A stretch of 20,921 bases of DNA, from the NCBI GenBank assembly GCA_045646845.1, contig JAZRLO010000049.1:1-20921 (forward strand), written 5' to 3'. This DNA is from HGM04593 sp045646845 (lineage in GTDB: Bacteria > Bacteroidota > Bacteroidia > Bacteroidales > Bacteroidaceae). The notes under the pieces were generated by a model. It was not told the DNA's origin and searched no databases. It saw only the letters and a list, made by a program, of their open reading frames with translations. The position numbers and the translations under genes were made by a program. Positions 1 to 7,038 of this stretch are shown piece after piece (the stretch's first letter is position 1; every line of letters begins with the position of its first letter).

Positions 1-34
1 AAAGTAGCGCGTCTACCAATTCCGCCACTCCTCC
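1..34 (-). tRNA. tRNA-Leu, 3' part cut off by the window edge
   Basis: Read on the minus strand, this is the 5' part of a class II tRNA: acceptor arm GGAGGAG, then TG, then the D-arm GCGGAATTGGTAGACGC typical of bacterial tRNA-Leu, then the start of the anticodon stem (CTACT) and loop (TT). The window ends just before the anticodon, so the isoacceptor cannot be read. It is the last visible gene of a minus-strand tRNA cluster, 25 bases after the neighbouring tRNA-Leu(CAG). Confidence 0.85.
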
Positions 35-59
35 ATAATTATGCAAAACAATCTAGTTG

Positions 60-140
60 TGCCCAGAACAGGACTCGAACCTGCACGTCTCTCAACACTC
101 GCACCTGAAACGAGCGCGTCTACCATTCCGCCACCTGGGC
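60..140 (-). tRNA. tRNA-Leu (anticodon CAG)
   Basis: The minus strand folds as a full tRNA. The acceptor GCCCAGG pairs with TCTGGGC, with discriminator A at position 60. The D-arm is leucine-like (GGCGGAATGGTAGACGC), and the T-arm loop is TTCGAGT. The anticodon stem CTCGT/GCGAG closes a loop whose centre is CAG (plus-strand 105-107), which reads CUG codons. A variable arm longer than class I supports leucine. CCA is not encoded. Confidence 0.93.
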
Positions 141-152
141 AATTTACCTTAG

Positions 153-225
153 AGCGGAAAACGAGGCTCGAACTCGCGACCCCAACCTTGGCAAGGTTGT
201 GCTCTACCAACTGAGCTATTTCCGC
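153..225 (-). tRNA. tRNA-Gly (anticodon GCC), copy 2
   Basis: This is a 73-base cloverleaf on the minus strand. Acceptor GCGGAAA pairs with TTTCCGC, with discriminator T. It has D-arm AGCTCAGTTGGTAGAGC, anticodon stem CAACC/GGTTG around TTGCCAA (anticodon GCC, plus-strand 190-192), and T-loop TTCGAGC. It is identical in sequence to the upstream copy at 289-361, which indicates a recent tandem duplication or gene conversion. CCA is not encoded. Confidence 0.95.
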
Positions 226-288
226 ATTTTGCGAAATACTCTCGCATTATGCTTCGTTTTGCTAACTAAAATTCAAAATTTCAAAGAG

Positions 289-361
289 AGCGGAAAACGA
301 GGCTCGAACTCGCGACCCCAACCTTGGCAAGGTTGTGCTCTACCAACTGAGCTATTTCCGC
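289..361 (-). tRNA. tRNA-Gly (anticodon GCC), copy 1
   Basis: This is the same 73-base sequence as the tRNA at 153-225, with the anticodon at plus-strand 326-328. It is the first gene of the cluster after the promoter at 488-518. The 63 bases between the two copies are AT-rich and unrelated to the tRNA, so only the tRNA unit is duplicated. Confidence 0.95.
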
Positions 362-597
362 ATTTGCTTCGCAATTTCGGCATTTTCAGCTGCGCTATTG
401 TGTGAAAGTAAACTTTCCCATTCGCTGGCGCGAAAATTCCGCTTGCATTTCACAACTGTTTTCGTTGTGTGTTTCGCTTAACGGGTGCAAAGGTATGACA
501 AAAATTTAAATCTGCAAAGTTTTTCAATCTTTTTTTTGCAACCAAAAATAGGTGCTATGCCTAACAAGCTAATTATCAATACTGTTCCCTAAAAAAT
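362..597. other. Non-coding leader of the tRNA operon and spacer before guaD
   Basis: No credible gene is present. The 362-481 part would be the 5' leader of the tRNA precursor. It holds short inverted repeats (GAAAGT-AA-ACTTTC near 401-414, and ACAAC...GTTGT near 450-466) that may fold in the leader. The 482-520 part carries the tRNA promoter. I see nothing in 520-597 beyond A/T-rich sequence leading to the terminator stem. Confidence 0.6.
488..518 (-). promoter_or_regulatory. Bacteroidetes-type promoter for the tRNA operon
   Basis: On the minus strand a perfect -33 box TTTG (515-518) is followed after exactly 19 bases by a perfect -7 box TACCTTTG (488-495). Both match the Bacteroidetes vegetative promoter consensus (TTTG, 19-21 bases, TAnnTTTG). 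Transcription would start near 481 and run through Gly-Gly-Leu-Leu. This clear example supports using the same consensus elsewhere in the window. Confidence 0.85.
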
Positions 598-649
598 AAA
601 TATTGAATAATTCATCCCGGCTACCACCGGGATGAATTATTCAATATTT
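598..649. terminator. Bidirectional terminator with a 23-bp perfect stem at the guaD end
   Basis: Arms 598-620 and 627-649 are perfectly complementary around the six-base loop CTACCA. A GC block (ATCCCGG/CCGGGAT) sits at the tip and A/T runs at the base. In the minus direction the stem is followed by TTTATTTTTT, so it should terminate guaD. The tRNA operon reads away from it. The guaD stop codon (641-643) lies inside the stem, so ribosomes reach the hairpin before it is free to fold. Confidence 0.85.
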
Positions 650-1108
650 TACCTTGTCACCTTTGCTCCGCCAGAGATTGAATGGAGCAAGAGCCTCGTC
701 GTGCAGAATATTCTCTACAGGTTTATGGCGCTTCCCAGGTTCAAGTTCCAGTTCACGATAGATGAACGAATCGTCAAAGTCGGCCTCGGCTGCGTCGTGT
801 TGGTTCGCCCCATAGTAAATCTTGTCGATATGAGCCCAATAGATGGCTCCAAGACACATGGGACAAGGTTCGCATGAGGTATAAAGCACGCATCCGCTCA
901 GGTCGAATGTGCCGAGTTTCGTACAAGCTGCACGTATGGCCATAACCTCGGCATGAGCGGTAGGGTCGTTATTGGGCGTAACCCTGTTGGCTCCGGTAGC
1001 AACAACTTGACCATCCTTCACCACGACAGCTCCGAACGGGCCGCCGCCATTCTTTACATTCTCGACTGCCAGCTCTATTGCCTGGCGCATAAAGATCTCA
1101 TTCTTCAT
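641..1108 (-). CDS. guaD: Guanine deaminase
   Basis: This is a cytosolic zinc enzyme of the cytidine/deoxycytidylate deaminase fold, predicted to convert guanine to xanthine plus ammonia in purine salvage and catabolism. The zinc-site motifs are complete: DPTAHAE (H52, E54) and SCEPCPMC (C82, C85). The segment AEADFDDSFIY after the zinc site and the C-terminal NLWRSKGDKVKY closely resemble Bacillus subtilis GuaD, which is also about 156 residues long. I chose the start MKNEIF at 1108 (155 aa) because it gives that length. An in-frame ATG at 1132 would add eight residues unlike the family. It has its own promoter at 1164-1194 and ends within a terminator stem, so it is probably monocistronic. 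Confidence 0.92.
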   Translation of the reverse strand: MKNEIFMRQAIELAVENVKNGGGPFGAVVVKDGQVVATGANRVTPNNDPTAHAEVMAIRAACTKLGTFDLSGCVLYTSCEPCPMCLGAIYWAHIDKIYYGANQHDAAEADFDDSFIYRELELEPGKRHKPVENILHDEALAPFNLWRSKGDKVKY

Positions 1109-1163
1109 AACACACGATTTTCTGTCATTCATTCAACAAGCACGATGCCATATTGTTCCAAAG

Positions 1164-1194
1164 CAAATATAACCATAAAATACAAAAATGCAAA
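1164..1194 (-). promoter_or_regulatory. Promoter of guaD
   Basis: The minus strand has TTTG (1191-1194), a 19-base spacer and TATATTTG (1164-1171), a perfect match to the Bacteroidetes consensus. It lies in the 105-base gap between the stop of the HD-domain gene and guaD. Predicted initiation is near 1157, which leaves about 50 bases of leader before the preferred ATG at 1108. Confidence 0.8.
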
Positions 1195-1213
1195 AAGTGA
1201 CTCGCTATTGCTT

Positions 1214-1828
1214 TTATTCTCCGTCCAGCTTCAGTTTGTTTATGCGCGAATTAATGGCTCCAGGCTTGCGGCCGAAGAGTGCAGACAGTTCGTTAAGGTT
1301 CTTTCCTTCGTTCCATAGCCGTTCCAGTTCTTTGTCCTCCTCCGCGCTCCACGTATTGTAAGCGTTGGGGTATTCCTGCCGGCAGGCATATACCGAGTAT
1401 GTGGGCTCGTCCGACAATTGCTTGTATGCCTTCAGGTATTTTTTCAGCCTTTTCACATCCTTGTCCGACAGATAGGGCAGACGCCTTATATCCATGTTGT
1501 CGGTAAGGTCGTTCAGCTTCACGGCCACTGCAAGTTGGTTCTTCTTTATACGTGTGATGAACTTGTCATACGGTTCACTTTCACTCAGTTTCGTCACGCA
1601 ACGCAGCGCATCGACAATCTCTTTCGAGAATCCTTCTGCCTCCAGCATTGCGAATGTCCAGTCGCTGTCCTCCACAACATCGTGCAACACCCCTGTGATT
1701 TTCTCTTCCATGGTGCGCCCGGCTTCCATCACCCTCAGCGGGTGTTCTATGTAGTCGTTTCCAGCCTTGTCCTTTTGCCCTCTGTGTGCTTCTGTAGCTA
1801 TCTCTATTGCTCGTCTAAGTGTGCTCAT
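1214..1828 (-). CDS. HD-domain (p)ppGpp-hydrolase-like protein with C-terminal Myb/HTH-like segment
   Basis: Residues 1-140 form an HD-type hydrolase domain like the SpoT/MESH1 branch. The metal ligands are visible as AHRGQ (H15), LHD (H49, D50) and KLND (D107). The adjacent ED pair (E53, D54 in HDVVEDS), which activates water in that branch, is also intact. No synthetase domain is present, so it resembles a small alarmone hydrolase that would remove the 3' pyrophosphate of (p)ppGpp. That substrate is inferred, not shown. Residues about 157-202 (from TWSAEEDKELERLW to GRKPGAINSRINKL) look like a Myb/SANT-type helix-turn-helix, an addition standard MESH1-type enzymes lack. It is 204 aa, lies upstream of guaD, and has a separate likely promoter at 1866-1898. 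Confidence 0.82.
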   Translation of the reverse strand: MSTLRRAIEIATEAHRGQKDKAGNDYIEHPLRVMEAGRTMEEKITGVLHDVVEDSDWTFAMLEAEGFSKEIVDALRCVTKLSESEPYDKFITRIKKNQLAVAVKLNDLTDNMDIRRLPYLSDKDVKRLKKYLKAYKQLSDEPTYSVYACRQEYPNAYNTWSAEEDKELERLWNEGKNLNELSALFGRKPGAINSRINKLKLDGE

Positions 1829-1865
1829 GATTTCTGTCCTGCCTGTTGTTCTATAATGCTTCTAC

Positions 1866-1898
1866 CAAAGGTAAATGATTTTTTCCGATATCGCTAAA
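1866..1898 (-). promoter_or_regulatory. Probable promoter of the HD-domain gene
   Basis: The minus strand carries TACCTTTG (1866-1873), a perfect -7 box about 38 bases before the ATG at 1828. At the expected upstream distance there is only TTTA (1895-1898, 21-base spacing) rather than TTTG. The -7 box is convincing and the -33 box is weak. Confidence 0.6.
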
Positions 1899-1966
1899 GA
1901 CTTGAAACTTTAACTTGTAATTTGCGATATAAATTCAAACGGCTTTTGAATTTTTGGACATAATAA

Positions 1967-1998
1967 AACCCCGAAAGTTATCAAAGACTTTCGGGGTT
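1967..1998 (-). terminator. Terminator after the GH2 gene
   Basis: A perfect 12-bp stem (AACCCCGAAAGT, 1967-1978, with its complement at 1987-1998) closes an eight-base loop. On the minus strand it is followed by TTTTATTATG. It begins 43 bases after the beta-galactosidase stop codon. The T-rich tract is on the minus-strand exit side, so it serves that gene. The rest of 1899-2040 shows nothing recognisable. Confidence 0.85.
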
Positions 1999-2040
1999 AA
2001 TTTAATTTGGGCTATCCTATTTATATCAATTCAAAAATGA

Positions 2041-5000
2041 TTACTTTACTGGTGATATTCTCAGTTTGTAACTCATCTTCTTATTAGGAACGCAGTATTC
2101 CGGCATTGTGCCTACATCGTGTCCGCAAGATGCGTTTCCTATACCGCGCATCCATGCGTCGAAGTGAACGACGGTGTAAGGACGCTTTGTCATCTCCCAA
2201 TAGTGTCCGGCTCTCATAAGGTCTTCGTCGGTGTAGGGGAGTGCAGAGAAGCTTACGTTACCCTCTGTCTCAATCTTCACACCCTTGCCGTTGTCATCGG
2301 TAAATGTAACCTCACGCAAGCCCTCGCGGCTACCGCTGCTCTGTGGCTTCACGTATGGGTCTGCCATCTGGTCAACAGTTGTCTTGTAGCGGCCTACAAC
2401 AACACCGTCCTTGCGGTCAACCGTGTTCTCCCATGGGCCGAGTGCGTAGTAGTTTACATTGGTTAATGTCGAGTCGATTCCGCATACAAGTCCTGCACGG
2501 CGAAGGTCTCCGCTCTTTGGTACGAATATCGCTTCAACATCAACGATACCCTGCGGATAGATTGTGTAGTTGATTTCCGTATTACAAAATGAACCCTTGC
2601 GCACTGTCTTTACAACAGTGTTGCCGCTTTCCTCAACAACCTTTATTTCACCTTTTGCCTCAAGTCCGTCATTTGTCTGTGCATGTACCTTGCCTGCATC
2701 AGGTCCGTAATAGTCGTAACCCTGGCGGTCGTTCTCAATCCAGCGGTGGTTGCTGTATTTGAATCCCTCTCCATCAGTGATTACGTTCTTGCCGTTGAAT
2801 GCGAGGGCTGTCAACTGCGCAGTCTCTGCATCGAACTTCAACTGTACCTTGTCATTGCCGATAATGGTCTCGTGCAACGAAGATGTAGCTGCAAGTGCCG
2901 AGCCCTTGGATTTGACTGTTGCAAGAGGTGCGCGCTCAACCAATGTGAACTGCTGCATTGCAACCTCATGTCCTGCAGGATAATATACCTGAGCCTCGCG
3001 ATGTTTCATGCGTATTGTGACAAGGAGTTCGTCGCCGTTCTTCCTGCACTTCTCAATGTCGGCTTTCTTTATTGTCAGCCAGTCCTTGACGCACTCTCCG
3101 CTATTTGCCGAAGGTGCATTCTTGCGGCCTGTATATACTATCTTACCGTTTTTTACGATATCGAACTCAACATCAAACTCATTCAGGTTCGTGAAGTTGT
3201 ACTTGTTCTTGTACTCTACCTTCAGGATGCCGTATTCTGTATCCATCTCGAGCAGGTTGAATTCGATGAACTGGTGTGCAGCCTTCACCTCCTTGAGCTT
3301 GCCGCCTTCTTGACGCAACGGAGAAACAATACCGTTTGAGCAGAAGTTGCCCTGGTGTGGGCCGGGATAATCATATCCTGTATGTATGCGGTACATGCCC
3401 TGTTTCATTTCCTGCGGGTCATAAATAGCCTGGTCAACCCAGTCCCAAATACAGCCGCCGATACAAGAGTTGGATGCCTCTATCTTCTGCCAGTACTCCT
3501 TGAGGTTACCGATGGCATTACCCATGGCATGCGCATACTCGCAGATGAACATGGGCTTGTCGAGATTGTTGGTGTTTCTGTTCATCCATGCCTGTCCGGG
3601 GTACATCTTCGAGTAGAAGTCGCTGAAGCGTCCACCGCCATAGTCACCGTTTGAACGTGTGCCTTCGTAGTGTACTGGGCGGCTGTCGAGGCGTTTGGCC
3701 TCATCGTAGCATGGGCCGAAGTTGTTTCCGTTGCCGGCCTCGTTACCGAGACTCCACATTACTACAGACGCGTGGTTGCGGTCGCGAAGCACCATGCGGT
3801 TGATGCGGTCAACGAATGAAGGAATCCACGACTCTCGGTCTGAAATTGACTGGTTTGCGTGGTCTTCAAGGTCGGCCTCGTCACAGCAGTAGAGTCCGTA
3901 GTGGTCGAACATCGCATACATCTTCGCCGCGTTGGGGTAGTGGCTTGTACGTATGGTGTTAATGTTGTTCTCCTTCATGAGCAGCACATCCTGCAGCATG
4001 CTCTCGGTTGTTACGGCACGGCCATAGACTGGGTGTGTGTCGTGGCGGTTCACGCCCTTGAAGAATACTCTTTTACCGTTTATATATACGATTGAGTTCT
4101 TTATCTCAATGTCGCGGAAACCGTATTTTGTCGAGAATGCCATCTCCTGGTTTCCGTTGGCGTCGAACTGTGTTATGCGTACAGTATAAAGGTTGGGCTT
4201 TTCTGCGCTCCAGAGCTTGATGTTGTCAACCTTCAGTTTTATGTTGCCGCTGAGTGTGGCAATCTTGGCAGCTGTGTTCAGTGAATCGGAAGCCTCTGCA
4301 ACAAGCTTGCCATTAGTGTCGTAAATTGCAGCCTTTATAATCTTTCTGCCGGGGATGAAGTCTCTGTTGTCAACCTCATAGTTCACATTTACGTCTGCGC
4401 TCCAGCGGTTGTCGGTCAGCGTGCTTGTGATGTAGTGGTCACGTACAGCTACCTTGGGGACATTGTAGAGATATACATCGCGGAATATGCCGCTCATTCG
4501 GAACATATCCTGGCACTCAAGGTATGAACCGTCGCACCAGCGGAATACCTGTACGGCAAGTTTGTTCTCACCCTTTTTCAGGTAGTTGGTGATGTCGAAT
4601 TCCGCCACGTTGTTTGAACCCTGTGTGTAGCCGACATACTCGCCGTTGAGCCATACGAAGGCTGCGGAATAGATTCCGCCGAAATGTATGAACGTGCGTC
4701 TGCCGTCCCAGTTCTCAGGAACCTCGAAAGTGCGTACGTATGAACCTACAGGGTTGATGCCGTAGTTCTTTCCGCCATCGTTGAATCCGGGGCGCGCATT
4801 GATGAACGGAGGAGTGTTGGAGTGGGGGTACTCAACGTTGTTGTAGATGGGTTTGTCATATCCGTGCATTTCCCAGTTTGAGGGGACTGGAATCTCGTCC
4901 CACGCGCTTACGTCGAAACCGTTCTCGAAGAATGTCAACGGACGCTGTGAGGGCTCGCTTACAAGGTTGAATTTCCATGTGCCGTTCAGTGTCATGTAAC

Positions 5001-6066
5001 GGCTGTTTACTGGCTCAGTCCAGGGGGTCGCATAGTATGCGGCGTCCGCGAGCATCTCAGCCTCGTTGTTGTAAGGCATATATGTAGCTACTCCGCGCTC
5101 CTTGTTCTCGGCGAAGACGGTCTCGTCCTCCCACTTGGGAGAAGCAATCTTGGGCTTCTCTACCTGTCTGAATGTGAACCATGCATCGCTGTCTTCGGGG
5201 TTCTTGCTCACGAGCATCATACGTCCGTTCTTCAACGTGTACATGGTGCCCTCCTTGCTTGCCGATGTGATGAGGAATGTTCCGGGCATGCCTGCAACCG
5301 GTTCGAAACGGAACTTTGCATTGTTCCAAACACCTGTCACTGCAGGCCACTGCAAGAGGTAGTCGATACTTGCGTTGTTGCCGCCGTCATCGAAGTTCTG
5401 TCCATAGAACGCGTTCTCCACTGCAAACGTGTAGAGGTCAATGGTCTTTATGCTCCAGTATTGTCCGCGGTTGGCAGCATCGGCCTTCTCCGCTACAATG
5501 CGTGAGTTGTTCTCGCCGCTGTCGCCGTTGCCGATAACCATTCCCGGGAATCCTACCGGACAAATGAGGTATGTGAGATCGTCATCGAAACCTGCATATG
5601 CCGATTCAACGAAACGGAACTGTGCAGCCTTGTGGTTCATGGCTTTCTCCTTTGATATGAGTGCCAGACCATCCTTATACTTTACGACAGCTGCTTGAGG
5701 GCTGTTGGCCGGAATGAGAAGACCGTTCTCGAATCTCCACAACTGTGCCTCGTCGGAACCGTTGTTTTCGCCTACCTCAACTTTGTTGCCGTTCACACGC
5801 AGTGCATGGTTGGTTACAGGGTTGATGATGCGCCAGCTGCCGGAAAGTTCCGATACCTTCCAATATTGTGCAGCGTTTTTCTCCTCCAAGTCGGTAAGCC
5901 ATACCGCATTGTCCTTCTTCTCTGTAAGGACATTCTCCTTGTTGCCGTTGGCATAGATGTGGTAGAGCTTGCCTTTTTCGAATGCCGCCTGCGCGGAGCC
6001 GTCAATTACGCCCAGAAGCGATACGGCGAGGAGCAACAGGCATCCTTTCAAGTTTTTGATTGACAT
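2041..6066 (-). CDS. Secreted GH2 beta-galactosidase (LacZ-like) with N-terminal ricin-like region
   Basis: This 1341-residue exported glycosidase has a signal peptide (residues 1-27, hydrophobic CLLLLAVSLLGVI, likely cut after SAQA). Residues about 28-310 show repeated QYW/QLW-type motifs resembling ricin-type beta-trefoil lectin repeats. A LacZ-type GH2 enzyme follows: sugar-binding jelly roll (about 345-550), Ig-like domain, and TIM barrel with acid/base WSLGNE (E776) and nucleophile ICEYAHAMGN (E843). A C-terminal beta-galactosidase small-chain domain starts near residue 1090. E. coli LacZ is about 1023 aa; the excess is the signal and lectin-like N-terminus. Probable substrates are beta-galactosides in plant or host glycans, inferred from family only. 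No SusC/D, sulfatase or sensor gene adjoins it, so it is not in an obvious polysaccharide-utilisation locus. It has its own promoter and terminator. Confidence 0.93.
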   Translation of the reverse strand: MSIKNLKGCLLLLAVSLLGVIDGSAQAAFEKGKLYHIYANGNKENVLTEKKDNAVWLTDLEEKNAAQYWKVSELSGSWRIINPVTNHALRVNGNKVEVGENNGSDEAQLWRFENGLLIPANSPQAAVVKYKDGLALISKEKAMNHKAAQFRFVESAYAGFDDDLTYLICPVGFPGMVIGNGDSGENNSRIVAEKADAANRGQYWSIKTIDLYTFAVENAFYGQNFDDGGNNASIDYLLQWPAVTGVWNNAKFRFEPVAGMPGTFLITSASKEGTMYTLKNGRMMLVSKNPEDSDAWFTFRQVEKPKIASPKWEDETVFAENKERGVATYMPYNNEAEMLADAAYYATPWTEPVNSRYMTLNGTWKFNLVSEPSQRPLTFFENGFDVSAWDEIPVPSNWEMHGYDKPIYNNVEYPHSNTPPFINARPGFNDGGKNYGINPVGSYVRTFEVPENWDGRRTFIHFGGIYSAAFVWLNGEYVGYTQGSNNVAEFDITNYLKKGENKLAVQVFRWCDGSYLECQDMFRMSGIFRDVYLYNVPKVAVRDHYITSTLTDNRWSADVNVNYEVDNRDFIPGRKIIKAAIYDTNGKLVAEASDSLNTAAKIATLSGNIKLKVDNIKLWSAEKPNLYTVRITQFDANGNQEMAFSTKYGFRDIEIKNSIVYINGKRVFFKGVNRHDTHPVYGRAVTTESMLQDVLLMKENNINTIRTSHYPNAAKMYAMFDHYGLYCCDEADLEDHANQSISDRESWIPSFVDRINRMVLRDRNHASVVMWSLGNEAGNGNNFGPCYDEAKRLDSRPVHYEGTRSNGDYGGGRFSDFYSKMYPGQAWMNRNTNNLDKPMFICEYAHAMGNAIGNLKEYWQKIEASNSCIGGCIWDWVDQAIYDPQEMKQGMYRIHTGYDYPGPHQGNFCSNGIVSPLRQEGGKLKEVKAAHQFIEFNLLEMDTEYGILKVEYKNKYNFTNLNEFDVEFDIVKNGKIVYTGRKNAPSANSGECVKDWLTIKKADIEKCRKNGDELLVTIRMKHREAQVYYPAGHEVAMQQFTLVERAPLATVKSKGSALAATSSLHETIIGNDKVQLKFDAETAQLTALAFNGKNVITDGEGFKYSNHRWIENDRQGYDYYGPDAGKVHAQTNDGLEAKGEIKVVEESGNTVVKTVRKGSFCNTEINYTIYPQGIVDVEAIFVPKSGDLRRAGLVCGIDSTLTNVNYYALGPWENTVDRKDGVVVGRYKTTVDQMADPYVKPQSSGSREGLREVTFTDDNGKGVKIETEGNVSFSALPYTDEDLMRAGHYWEMTKRPYTVVHFDAWMRGIGNASCGHDVGTMPEYCVPNKKMSYKLRISPVK

Positions 6067-6115
6067 AGTGTTTTGTTTTTATAGTTATTATATTTTCTGC
6101 AATAGTTTGCAATGA

Positions 6116-6146
6116 CAAAAATAGTGAAAGAAGAGTGAAGAAAAAA
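6116..6146 (-). promoter_or_regulatory. Probable promoter of the GH2 gene
   Basis: The minus strand has a perfect -7 box TATTTTTG (6116-6123) about 50 bases before the ATG. The position 19 bases upstream (6143-6146) is TTTT rather than TTTG. The region is A/T-rich, so a chance match is possible. Confidence 0.5.
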
Positions 6147-6251
6147 CTTAATGCCCACTTTTTATTTTTAGATATTCTTAAATATATTTAATATTGTCGG
6201 GTTCGTTTTTCAATTGTTTGAAAATTGTGTGCAAAAGGCCAGAAACATTCA

Positions 6252-6284
6252 GAGGGTGACCCTATATGATTTTGGGTCACCCTC
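6252..6284 (-). terminator. Hairpin after the lysozyme gene, probable terminator
   Basis: The perfect 11-bp GC-rich stem GAGGGTGACCC/GGGTCACCCTC (6252-6262 and 6274-6284) has an 11-base loop. It lies 65 bases downstream of the lysozyme stop. On the exit side the minus strand reads TGAATGTTTCTGG, which lacks a real U-run, so it may be a weak terminator or only an RNA 3'-end stabiliser. Confidence 0.55.
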
Positions 6285-6348
6285 GCTCGTGGTTGAGGTT
6301 GAATAAGAAGAACTTTTTTTAGGCAGAAGTGCTTTTATGAACCGTCGG

Positions 6349-6984
6349 TTATGCGTACCGTGTGCTGAACCGCAACTTTGAGCCAACAGCCTCTGCTACC
6401 TTGTTCAGTCGGTTCATCCATCCTTTGAAGTTGTTTATTTGGTCTCTTCTTTTCTTTACTATTCCTGTGAAGTTTCTGTGTCTGTCAGTCAGAATCTCAT
6501 CTATAAGCCATTCAGTATCAGAATCGTTTATCGCAGCTATGGTTTTTGCACCGAATATACCGTCTGTAGCCAGCATTGCATTCCTTTTGTTGAGAATCTT
6601 CTGGGTTCTCTTGGCCACACCGCTGGAATAGGAGTTTATCATGTAGTCGTTGAGTACATAAGCAACTCTCCAGTCGTTTATCTCTCCCAACCGATATCTG
6701 TCCCACATGGCTTTGTAGAGCAATAGCGCATCGCTTACGGTGAGTTCTTTTATGGGCTTTGTCTTTCCGCCGGGCAGTGCATGTCTGTACTCCTTCATGA
6801 ACGGTCCTGTTATGCCGTAGTTCGTTTCGCCGCCCATGTCGAACCTGCTGTTGGCATATCCTCCTTCAAATCCGAGACTTTCGCCTATTACGGCATTGAA
6901 CTTCTCCCGGTTCTTCTTCTCCCGCTCCTGTGGGGTAGTGCATGCCTGTTCTTCGGAATAGCCAGCTTTTCTGTTCTCTTCCAT
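6349..6984 (-). CDS. GH108-family lysozyme (N-acetylmuramidase, phage/secretion-activator type)
   Basis: The protein has 211 residues. After a charged 28-residue N-terminus it matches the GH108 fold: ESLGFEGGY holds the expected catalytic Glu (E40), followed by DMGGETNYGITGPFM, typical of this family. The C-terminal half (about 115-200, with DGIFGAKTIAAIN) resembles the peptidoglycan-binding domain that follows GH108 in phage endolysins. It should cut the MurNAc-GlcNAc bond of peptidoglycan. No signal peptide or membrane segment is visible, so export would need a holin or another route, and no holin is adjacent. It follows umuC by 54 bases in the same direction. A TATCTTCG element (6995-7002) lies immediately before the ATG but is too close to be a convincing promoter. 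Other phage genes are absent. Confidence 0.83.
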   Translation of the reverse strand: MEENRKAGYSEEQACTTPQEREKKNREKFNAVIGESLGFEGGYANSRFDMGGETNYGITGPFMKEYRHALPGGKTKPIKELTVSDALLLYKAMWDRYRLGEINDWRVAYVLNDYMINSYSSGVAKRTQKILNKRNAMLATDGIFGAKTIAAINDSDTEWLIDEILTDRHRNFTGIVKKRRDQINNFKGWMNRLNKVAEAVGSKLRFSTRYA

Positions 6985-7038
6985 TTTTTTGCACCGAAGA
7001 TAGTATGTCCCGGAGAATCAAGGTTGCGCGTTTGCCAT

